64,000 nucleotides of DNA from G963666535 sp963666535 (GTDB lineage: Bacteria; Bacillota; Clostridia; Oscillospirales; Oscillospiraceae). Made by a program: the position numbers and the translations under genes. The first letter of the stretch is position 1. Each line of letters opens with the position of its first letter. Location: assembly GCA_963666535.1 (NCBI GenBank), contig OY762913.1, forward strand, positions 2,232,001 to 2,296,000, written 5' to 3'. The notes below the pieces were generated by a model. That model saw only the letters and a list, made by a program, of their open reading frames with translations. It had not been told where the DNA came from and ran no database searches. Positions 24,451-32,242 of this stretch are shown in pieces.

Positions 24451-27237
24451 ATGCCATTTAGTAACCTCATACTAAACGGGGGTTTTGAAACCGGTTCTTT
24501 ATCTCCCTGGATTGGAATGGGAGCCTCTGTAACTCCTGCAAATAGCCATTCCGGAATATTCTCCGCACAGTTATCAGTCGATGTCGTTAGTGCGTTTATT
24601 TACCAAGTAGTCCCTGTTACGCCGGGGCAGATGTTTGAGTTTCTGGCTTCACTGGCCAGAATTGGGCCGTTACCAAGTCCGGCTTTGTCAATCATCATCT
24701 CATATTTTGATGCTGCATTTAGCTATCTGGAAACAGGGCTTATTATAAATATCCCTGCAGGCCGCCTTCCGGATGTTACGACGGAAGATTGGCAGGAAAT
24801 ATATGAAACTACACTGGAAGTACCCGCCGGAGCCTCTCAAGCGTTTGTATTTATTTCAAAAACAGCACAAGCGGGTACTTCAGATGTGCTTGTTGATGAT
24901 GTTGCTTTATTGGAAGTAGAGAGTATCGGATCTATAGGGCCTACCGGCCCTACAGGACCCATCGGAGATACCGGACCTATCGGTGACACTGGGCCTACCG
25001 GAGACACCGGGCCCACCGGAGATACCGGCCCCACCGGCGACACTGGGCCTACCGGTGACACCGGGCCTACCGGCGACACCGGGCCGACTGGAGACACCGG
25101 ACCTATCGGTGACACCGGGCCTACCGGCGACACCGGACCTACTGGCGACACCGGACCTACCGGCAACACCGGACCTACCGGCGACACCGGACCTACCGGC
25201 GACACCGGGCCTACCGGCGACACCGGGCCGACTGGAGACACCGGACCGACTGGAGACACCGGACCTATCGGTGACACCGGACCGACCGGCGACACCGGAC
25301 CCACCGGAGATACCGGACCCACCGGAGATACCGGACCTATCGGTGACACCGGACCTACCGGCGACACCGGACCCACCGGCGATACCGGGCCGACTGGAGA
25401 CACCGGACCTATCGGTGACACCGGGCCTACCGGCGACACCGGACCTACTGGCGACACCGGACCCACTGGTGACACTGGACCCACTGGAGACACCGGGCCC
25501 ATCGGAGATACCGGGCCCACAGGCGACACTGGGCCTACCGGCGACACTGGGCCTACCGGCGACACTGGGCCTACCGGCAACACTGGGCCTACCGGAGACA
25601 CCGGGCCCACCGGAGATACCGGCCCCATCGGAGATACCGGACCCACTGGCGACACCGGGCCCACCGGTGACACTGGACCCACTGGCGACACCGGGCCCAT
25701 CGGAGATACCGGACCCACCGGCGACACCGGGCCCACCGGCGACACCGGGCCGACTGGAGACACCGGACCTATCGGTGACACCGGGCCTACCGGCGACACC
25801 GGGCCGACTGGAGACACCGGACCTATCGGTGACACCGGGCCTACCGGCGACACCGGACCTACTGGCGACACCGGACCTACCGGCAACACCGGACCTACCG
25901 GCGACACCGGACCTACCGGCGACACCGGACCCACTGGCGACACCGGACCCACCGGCGACACCGGACCCACTGGCGACACCGGTCCCATCGGAGATACCGG
26001 CCCCATCGGAGATACCGGACCCATTGGTGACACCGGGCCTACCGGCGACACCGGGCCCATCGGAGATACCGGACCCACCGGCGACACCGGGCCCACCGGC
26101 GATACCGGGCCTACCGGCGACACCGGACCTATCGGTGACACCGGGCCTACCGGCGACACCGGGCCGACTGGAGACACCGGACCTATCGGTGACACCGGGC
26201 CTACCGGCGACACCGGACCTACTGGCGACACCGGACCTACCGGCAACACCGGACCTACCGGCGACACCGGACCTACCGGCGACACCGGGCCTACCGGCGA
26301 CACCGGGCCGACTGGAGACACCGGACCGACTGGTGACACCGGGCCTACCGGAGATACCGGACCCACTGGCGACACCGGACCCATCGGAGATACCGGCCCC
26401 ATCGGAGATACCGGACCCACTGGCGACACCGGACCCATCGGAGATACCGGCCCCATCGGAGATACCGGACCCACTGGCGACACCGGTCCCACCGGCGACA
26501 CCGGGCCCATCGGAGATACCGGACCCATTGGTGACACCGGGCCTACCGGCGACACCGGGCCCATCGGAGATACCGGACCCACCGGCGACACCGGACCTAC
26601 CGGCGACACCGGACCTACCGGCGACACCGGGCCTACCGGCGACACCGGGCCTACCGGCGACACCGGACCTACTGGCGACACCGGACCCACTGGCGACACC
26701 GGGCCTACCGGCGACACCGGGCCTACCGGCGACACCGGACCTACTGGCGACACCGGACCCACTGGCGACACCGGGCCTACCGGCGATACCGGGCCCACCG
26801 GCGACACCGGACCGACTGGCGGAGTAGGCGCATTACCAACGTTGGCATTTACAAATGCCGTTGGCCCGACTTCTGTTTTTCCGCCTTTAAACACTGAGGT
26901 AACGGTAGTTAGCGTCACTCAAGCAGTGACCGCAGGCCAAAGACTTAAAATTGACTATGCTTTTGGCATCGATTTCCTTGTTACTGCCAACTGGTCATTT
27001 ACCTTCGAAGCTCGTCTATACAGGGACTTAACTTTAATAAACACACGGACAAATAATAGAGCTGGATCGCCAGCTGGGAATCAAAGATTCCCGTTAGAAA
27101 ACACTTTTGTCGACACCGTGCCTGCTACGAGCGCCGCATCGACTTACAGTGTAAGGGTTATTGTAACGGCAGCCACAAGCGTAACCTCAGCAGCTACCGG
27201 TACCAGTATTGATGAAAACATTATAACATTCACGTAA
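24451..27237 (+). CDS. Collagen-like spore-surface (BclA-type) glycoprotein
   Basis: A 928-residue, three-part protein. The N-terminal ~155 residues form a beta-sandwich carbohydrate-binding-like domain starting LILNGGFETGSLSPW. The collagen-like stalk (about residues 161-790) is built of Gly-X-Y triplets in strict hexapeptides G-P-T/I-G-D/N-T. The C-terminal ~135-residue domain (TLAFTNAVGPTSVFPPL onward) resembles the trimerising jelly-roll cap of BclA/exosporium filaments. Thr in the third position is the usual glycosylation site in BclA. GGGGG precedes the ATG. Its placement among sugar-nucleotide and glycosyltransferase genes makes it the probable carrier of the glycan made here. Confidence 0.9.
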   Translation: MPFSNLILNGGFETGSLSPWIGMGASVTPANSHSGIFSAQLSVDVVSAFIYQVVPVTPGQMFEFLASLARIGPLPSPALSIIISYFDAAFSYLETGLIINIPAGRLPDVTTEDWQEIYETTLEVPAGASQAFVFISKTAQAGTSDVLVDDVALLEVESIGSIGPTGPTGPIGDTGPIGDTGPTGDTGPTGDTGPTGDTGPTGDTGPTGDTGPTGDTGPIGDTGPTGDTGPTGDTGPTGNTGPTGDTGPTGDTGPTGDTGPTGDTGPTGDTGPIGDTGPTGDTGPTGDTGPTGDTGPIGDTGPTGDTGPTGDTGPTGDTGPIGDTGPTGDTGPTGDTGPTGDTGPTGDTGPIGDTGPTGDTGPTGDTGPTGDTGPTGNTGPTGDTGPTGDTGPIGDTGPTGDTGPTGDTGPTGDTGPIGDTGPTGDTGPTGDTGPTGDTGPIGDTGPTGDTGPTGDTGPIGDTGPTGDTGPTGDTGPTGNTGPTGDTGPTGDTGPTGDTGPTGDTGPTGDTGPIGDTGPIGDTGPIGDTGPTGDTGPIGDTGPTGDTGPTGDTGPTGDTGPIGDTGPTGDTGPTGDTGPIGDTGPTGDTGPTGDTGPTGNTGPTGDTGPTGDTGPTGDTGPTGDTGPTGDTGPTGDTGPTGDTGPIGDTGPIGDTGPTGDTGPIGDTGPIGDTGPTGDTGPTGDTGPIGDTGPIGDTGPTGDTGPIGDTGPTGDTGPTGDTGPTGDTGPTGDTGPTGDTGPTGDTGPTGDTGPTGDTGPTGDTGPTGDTGPTGDTGPTGDTGPTGDTGPTGGVGALPTLAFTNAVGPTSVFPPLNTEVTVVSVTQAVTAGQRLKIDYAFGIDFLVTANWSFTFEARLYRDLTLINTRTNNRAGSPAGNQRFPLENTFVDTVPATSAASTYSVRVIVTAATSVTSAATGTSIDENIITFT
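24931..26820 (+). repeat. 18-bp collagen hexapeptide repeat array
   Basis: About 105 copies of an 18-base unit (GGACCTACCGGCGACACC and variants) in uninterrupted register. Residue variation is confined almost wholly to T/I in position 3 and D/N in position 5. Higher-order blocks of several units recur almost identically (for example near 25080, 25800 and 26160), showing block duplication. Read lengths or assembly could alter the true copy number. Confidence 0.95.
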
Positions 27238-27364
27238 TAAATTGACTGACGCCAGAACGCAGGTCAATAACTGCGTTCTGGCGCTATCTTGCCCTATGGG
27301 GAGCTTAAGCCCGAGAGGTAGTGTCAGGACATAGATATAAAATACCGGTAAAAGGAGAAATACC

Positions 27365-28483
27365 GTGCATCAATATAAGATATGTGTATATGCAATCTGC
27401 AAAAATGAAGAGCAATTTGTGGACCGCTGGATGGATGCCGTTAGCGAAGCAGACCTCGTTGTTGTCCTGGATACGGGTTCGAGCGACAATACGGCCGAAA
27501 AGCTGCGCGCACGGGGAGCCACAGTCTATACCGAGATCATTTCCCCGTGGCGTTTCGACACGGCGCGCAACATTGCCATGGATCACATTCCCGAAGATGT
27601 GGATATCTGCGTTTCAAACGACCTCGACGAGGTTTTTGAGTCTGGTTGGCGGCAGAAGCTTGAGGCGGCTTGGCTGCCTTGCAATACGCGGGCACGCTAT
27701 CTGTTTACCGCGAGCTGCAAGCCGGACGGATCACCCGAAAAACAGTTTGCAATGGAAAAAATTCACCGCCGGCACGGGTTCCGCTGGGTGCACCCCGTGC
27801 ACGAGGTATTAGAATACACCGGTGAGGATCCGGACCAGACGGTTTGGGTCAGCGGCGTGGTCCTCAACCATTATCCAGACCTTTTGAAACCGCGTTCGCA
27901 GTACCTGCCACTTTTAGAACTGTCGGCGCAGGAAAACCCGAACGATGACCGGACGGCCTTCTGGCTGGGCCGGGAATATATGTATAAAGGTATGCATGAT
28001 AAATGCATCAACGAGCTTAATCGCCATCTGAAGCTCCCATCCGCCAAATGGGATGAGGAGCGATGTGCATCTATGCGATTTATCGCAAAGAGCTATCAGG
28101 CAGAAGGCGATTTCAAGCAGGCACGGCAATGGTTGTACAAAGCCGTCGCCGAGTGCCCCCATGTGCGTGAGCCATATTTGTATCTGGCTCGGTTGGGCCA
28201 TCTGCAGAATGACTGGCCCCTTGTTTTCCTGATGACGGAGAAGGCACTGGGGATTACCGAAAAAACAGACAGTTATTTAATGGAGCCGGAATCCTGGGGA
28301 TACTGCCTTTATGATCTTCAGGCGATCAGCACCTATTGGCTGGGTCTTTACGAAAAATCATACAATGCCGCAAAAATGGCCTGCGACAGGAAGCCGGAGG
28401 ATAACCGGCTCAAAAACAACCTGGAAATCATCGCTGAAAAGTTAAAAGAAACCAAGAAGGTAAGAGCAGATGAGTCAATATAA
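27365..28483 (+). CDS. Family 2 glycosyltransferase with C-terminal TPR-like repeats (copy 1)
   Basis: A 372-residue protein. An N-terminal GT-A domain has CVYAICKNEEQFVDRW, the LDTGSSDNT nucleotide-binding segment and the metal site NDLDEV. A helical TPR-like C-terminal half includes DRTAFWLGREYMYKG and related helices. GTG start at 27365 with AAGGAG seven bases upstream. It is followed, with a 14-base overlap, by a close paralogue, so the pair arose by tandem duplication. Downstream of the collagen-like gene it is likely to glycosylate that protein or extend its glycan. Confidence 0.88.
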   Translation: MHQYKICVYAICKNEEQFVDRWMDAVSEADLVVVLDTGSSDNTAEKLRARGATVYTEIISPWRFDTARNIAMDHIPEDVDICVSNDLDEVFESGWRQKLEAAWLPCNTRARYLFTASCKPDGSPEKQFAMEKIHRRHGFRWVHPVHEVLEYTGEDPDQTVWVSGVVLNHYPDLLKPRSQYLPLLELSAQENPNDDRTAFWLGREYMYKGMHDKCINELNRHLKLPSAKWDEERCASMRFIAKSYQAEGDFKQARQWLYKAVAECPHVREPYLYLARLGHLQNDWPLVFLMTEKALGITEKTDSYLMEPESWGYCLYDLQAISTYWLGLYEKSYNAAKMACDRKPEDNRLKNNLEIIAEKLKETKKVRADESI

Positions 28484-29576
28484 AGTGTGCGTTTACGCAA
28501 TTTGCAAAAATGAGGAGAAATTCGTCGATCAGTGGATGGACTCGATGAGTGAAGCCGATGCCATCGTAGTAACGGATACAGGCTCGAGCGACCACACTGT
28601 CGAGAAGCTGCGTCAGCGCGGCGCTGTGGTCTATATCGACGAGGTAAAGCCCTGGCGGTTTGACAGCGCGCGCAACATTTCGCTTGATCATTTACCGGAC
28701 GACGTTGATATCTGCGTCTGCACAGACTTGGATGAAGTGCTGGAAGAGGGCTGGCGTGAATGCCTTGAGCGAGCCTGGAAGCCAGAGGCGAAAAGTGGAA
28801 AGTATATCTACAACCGGAGCCTGAAAGCGGACGGGTCGCCAGATGTCCAGGTATACTATTCAAAAATTCATACAAGACATGATTTCAAATGGAAATATCC
28901 GGTGCACGAGTGGCTGTATTACGGCGGTAAAGATCCGTTTATCTCGGTATTTATCGAAGGGATGGTTCTCAATCATCACCCAGACAAGTCAAAATCAAGA
29001 GGATCGTATCTCCCGTTGCTCGAGTTAGCGGTCGAAGAGGACCCCCTGAACGACCGCGTCAATTACTATCTGGGCCGGGAATACATGTATAAGGCGCAAT
29101 GGCAAAAATGCATCGACACGCTAAAGCGGTACCTGTCCCTGCCGATGGCGGTGTGGAACGAGGAGCGCTCAGCGGCCATGCGATGGATCGCAAAATCGTA
29201 TTATGAGCTTGGAAACACCAAAGAGATGTACACCTGGTATTTCAGGGCCATCGCGGAAGCACCGGGAATGCGCGATCCCTATATCGAGTGCGCTAAGCTC
29301 GCTAATCGTATCACCGACTGGCCCGTTACCTTTTTCATGGTGGAAGAGGCACTGAAAATCAAGGAAAAATCAAAGTCGTATGTCAACATGGGGTATTCAT
29401 GGGATCATACCCCTTATGACCTTTGCGCGATCGCGTGCTACAGGCTGGGGATGTATGATCGGTCGCTGAAATATGCGGAAACGGCGGTAAAAATCAAACC
29501 AAATGACGAGAGGTTAAAGAACAATGTTCTGCTGATCAGGGAGAAAACGGATATAAAACAGAATCTAAATAATTGA
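28470..29576 (+). CDS. Family 2 glycosyltransferase with C-terminal TPR-like repeats (copy 2)
   Basis: A 368-residue paralogue of the preceding gene, with the same order of motifs: VYAICKNEEKFVDQW, TDTGSSDHT, TDLDEV, then NYYLGREYMYKAQW in the helical part. The start codon lies inside the end of copy 1, which indicates coupled translation. Sequence divergence between the copies suggests different acceptor or donor specificity. An A/T-rich gap of about 130 bases separates it from the next transferase. Confidence 0.88.
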   Translation: MSQYKVCVYAICKNEEKFVDQWMDSMSEADAIVVTDTGSSDHTVEKLRQRGAVVYIDEVKPWRFDSARNISLDHLPDDVDICVCTDLDEVLEEGWRECLERAWKPEAKSGKYIYNRSLKADGSPDVQVYYSKIHTRHDFKWKYPVHEWLYYGGKDPFISVFIEGMVLNHHPDKSKSRGSYLPLLELAVEEDPLNDRVNYYLGREYMYKAQWQKCIDTLKRYLSLPMAVWNEERSAAMRWIAKSYYELGNTKEMYTWYFRAIAEAPGMRDPYIECAKLANRITDWPVTFFMVEEALKIKEKSKSYVNMGYSWDHTPYDLCAIACYRLGMYDRSLKYAETAVKIKPNDERLKNNVLLIREKTDIKQNLNN

Positions 29577-29709
29577 TAAGGCACGGGCGCGCACAGGACC
29601 GCCCTTTCTGTTCTTCTTGTTCAGAACACATACAATACCGTCTTTAAAGATACAGGAAAATCTGTTGCGCAAAATACAAAAAATCAATTCATGAAAGTGG
29701 TTAAATACT

Positions 29710-30555
29710 ATGAAACTGATCCACACGCTATTGTTTTTAGTGCGAGAGAACAAAATAACAGAAGATTTATTTATGGCTCAAGTCTTAATGAATTCGTTGA
29801 AAAAAAGCACACATAAAACTGTGGTTGTTTATAATCAGGGTTATTTCACAAACGATGAGCTTAAGCAATACCTGTCCGATTTTGAGCTTGATATCCATGT
29901 GATCGGAGAAGGTACGAATGCTGGGATTCCTGCCGGCAGACAAAATAGCTTCAACTATATCTGGTCAAACTTTCCCGATACGGAATATATCAGTGAATTA
30001 CACCTTGACATGTACCTGAGCAGCAATTGGGAAGACCCGCTCGTTGATTATCTGACCTCACATGACGAGCCGATGATATGCAGCGGAATTATCGACCATA
30101 ACGGCGATATGCCGATTTTGGACAAAAAGAAGTCACTCCCTCAACAGTCGAATGAGTTTAACGATTTTCTGATTGGTCTCCGGGAAAACAAAATTCTGCA
30201 CGGCCTGACACACCCATGCATTCACGTATCTCAAATTTTGAAGGAGGCCGGGGGATATGATCCGGCCTTTCTAAAGGGGAAACAATGCTTTGAGGACGAC
30301 AGCCTCCTGCTGAGTTATTTTTATTACTACGGCACAAGAATGAAATGGCACCCGAAAATCAATTACAATTCAGTTGCCTATCATGCGGTTGCCGGTCAAA
30401 GGATGAGCATTGACGATAATATTTTGATCAATTACAATGGCCTAGTTAAACAGTATGGTGCCATAGGGATTAAAAATCTGGCCCATCTTCGCAACAGTCA
30501 ATGGCATCAAAATTACTTTGAGAATAACTATAAAGCGTTAGCTGGGATTCAATAA
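29710..30555 (+). CDS. GT-A-like glycosyltransferase
   Basis: A 281-residue protein starting MKLIHTLLFLVRENKI. It has the general layout of a GT-A transferase: an alternating N-terminal half, an acidic metal-site candidate (ELHLDMYLSSNW) near residue 100, and a C-terminal acceptor part with KGKQCFEDDSLLLSYF. Similarity to named families is weak, so the class is inferred from layout and from its place after two glycosyltransferase genes. GAAAGTGG lies upstream of the ATG. A terminator follows at 30603-30655. Confidence 0.65.
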   Translation: MKLIHTLLFLVRENKITEDLFMAQVLMNSLKKSTHKTVVVYNQGYFTNDELKQYLSDFELDIHVIGEGTNAGIPAGRQNSFNYIWSNFPDTEYISELHLDMYLSSNWEDPLVDYLTSHDEPMICSGIIDHNGDMPILDKKKSLPQQSNEFNDFLIGLRENKILHGLTHPCIHVSQILKEAGGYDPAFLKGKQCFEDDSLLLSYFYYYGTRMKWHPKINYNSVAYHAVAGQRMSIDDNILINYNGLVKQYGAIGIKNLAHLRNSQWHQNYFENNYKALAGIQ

Positions 30556-30602
30556 ACCTTGTCATTGATGATAGAAAAGGGGCTGTGGCAAAACGGACAT
30601 TA

Positions 30603-30655
30603 AAAAAGCAGAGCCGAAGTGACTGCGAAAGCAGCCACAACAGCTCTGTTTTTTG
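30603..30655 (+). terminator. Rho-independent terminator after the glycosyltransferase run
   Basis: CAGAGC (30610-30615) pairs with GCTCTG (30644-30649), extended by A6/T6 tracts, and a TTTTTT run follows. It sits between the last glycosyltransferase gene and the IS256 element. Confidence 0.75.
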
Positions 30656-30683
30656 GTAAACTTAAAATAATTCAAGAGACCCC

Positions 30684-32179
30684 GAAAAATTTTGTGTAAA
30701 AGTGAATGAGAGACATCCTTTTGGTCAAGAATTGGAGCAATAACAATTCAACACTGAAAGGATGTTTTTTATGAAGGAAGCACCGGCAGAACTGATGCGA
30801 GAATACGTGAACAGCCAAAAGTTTAGCAGTACCATGGAGATTATGGGGGCCATGAAGGAAATGTTTCGTGACGTACTTCAGCAGGTCATGGAAAGCGAGC
30901 TGGACTCGGAGCTGGGCTACGAAAAAAGCGAAAGAGCGTCGCAAACCGCTGTCGAACCGGAAGCTAAGAATTACCGAAATGGGTATTCGCAAAAGACAGT
31001 CAAGACGCAATTGGGCGAGGTGGAGATCAAGGTGCCCCGGGATCGCAACGGAAAATATGAGCCTCAAATCATCGAAAGATACAGCCGAAACGCCGACGGC
31101 ATGGAGGAAAAGATTCTTTCCCTGTATGCCTGTGGCATGAGTCAGCGGGATATAGCGGAGCAGATTAAGAGCCTTTATGATGTGGAAATCTCCCCAGAGC
31201 TAGTGAGTAAGATCAGCGAGAAAATCATGCCGGAGGTTTCGGCATGGCAGAACAGACCGTTGGAACCCGTCTATCCATTTGTATTTTTGGACGCTATTCA
31301 TTACAAGGTCAAGGAAAATCACCAGTATGTCACCAAGGCTTCCTATGTGGTACTTGGCATCACCATGGATGGCAGAAAGGACATTCTTGGCGTTTGGATC
31401 GGGGAACATGAGAGCAGCAAGTTTTGGCTTTCTGTGTTGAATGACCTCAAAAGCAGGGGTGTTTTGGATGTTTATCTGTTCTGTGTGGACGGGCTGAAGG
31501 GCTTCTGCGAGGCCATCAATGCCGTTTACCCCCAAGCGCAAATCCAACGCTGCATCATCCATCAGATCCGCAGCTCCACCCGCTATGTGAGCTACAAGGA
31601 TATCAAGGCGCTCATGGCTGATTTGAAACTGGTCTATAAAGCCGTCACGGAAGACGAAGCGTTGGAGCATTTGATGGCATTCCGTGAAAAGTGGGGTAAA
31701 CAGTATCCCTCCTGCGTCAAGAGCTGGGAAGAAAACTGGGACATTCTGAGCACCTTTTTCGCATACCCCGCCGAAATCCGGCGCATCATATACACGACAA
31801 ACATCATTGAGGGTCTTAACCGCCAGTTTCGGCAAATCACCAAAAATAAACCCAGCTTTACCAGCGATGACTCCCTGCGCAAGATGCTGTATCTGGCATC
31901 TAAAAAAATTGTCGAACACTGGACGTCCAGATGTCGAAACTGGGATATGGTATTAAGCCAGCTCAACCTGATGTTTTCTGAGCGAGCCGCAGTCTGATTT
32001 TACCTTGAAATAGAGTTCCCCTGGGCGGACGCGGCATTCACGCAAAGCGCGCATACCGTGTCCGCTCCCGGGGAAACGGGCAGTGAAGGCAAAATCCACA
32101 GTCTTGATTTGCAAGAGCAAACCACAGATACAAGCTAAAATTCTTGATCAAGGGATTTTACAATTACACAAAATTTTCC
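30684..32179 (+). mobile_element. IS256-family insertion sequence
   Basis: About 1.5 kb bounded by imperfect inverted repeats. The left end GAAAAATTTTGTGTAA (from 30684) matches the complement of the right end (GGAAAATTTTGTGTAA, ending 32179) in 15 of 16 positions. It contains one transposase gene. A very stable hairpin of about 18 base pairs (32016-32075) lies between the transposase stop and the right end. No convincing 8-base target duplication is visible (flanks GAGACCCC and GACGTGCC). Confidence 0.85.
30771..31997 (+). CDS. IS256-family (mutator-type) transposase
   Basis: A 408-residue DDE transposase, apparently intact. The catalytic residues are placed as in the family: Asp in FLDAIHYKVK, Asp in FCVDGLKGF, and Glu in TNIIEGLNRQFR near the C-terminus. 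The N-terminal part contains ELGYEKSERA and YRNGYSQKTVKTQLGEVEI, typical of IS256 members. The ATG at 30771 is used because GAAAGG overlaps the ATG at 30762 but is well spaced for 30771. No disruption of a neighbouring gene is seen; the element sits between two cell-surface genes. Confidence 0.95.
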   Translation: MKEAPAELMREYVNSQKFSSTMEIMGAMKEMFRDVLQQVMESELDSELGYEKSERASQTAVEPEAKNYRNGYSQKTVKTQLGEVEIKVPRDRNGKYEPQIIERYSRNADGMEEKILSLYACGMSQRDIAEQIKSLYDVEISPELVSKISEKIMPEVSAWQNRPLEPVYPFVFLDAIHYKVKENHQYVTKASYVVLGITMDGRKDILGVWIGEHESSKFWLSVLNDLKSRGVLDVYLFCVDGLKGFCEAINAVYPQAQIQRCIIHQIRSSTRYVSYKDIKALMADLKLVYKAVTEDEALEHLMAFREKWGKQYPSCVKSWEENWDILSTFFAYPAEIRRIIYTTNIIEGLNRQFRQITKNKPSFTSDDSLRKMLYLASKKIVEHWTSRCRNWDMVLSQLNLMFSERAAV

Positions 32180-32242
32180 GACGTGCCTAATTCAAACATA
32201 AATATCATCTAAATTATGTTCTAATATTCCTTTTTAATCTAA

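Noticed and set aside
24931..26820. Possible CRISPR array
   Set aside because: Units are contiguous 18-base coding repeats without unique spacers.
24837..26918. Long open frames on both strands across the collagen array, including a 693-codon minus-strand frame
   Set aside because: The 18-base unit is a multiple of three without stops, so several frames stay open by construction; only the 24451 frame has a ribosome site and folded end domains.
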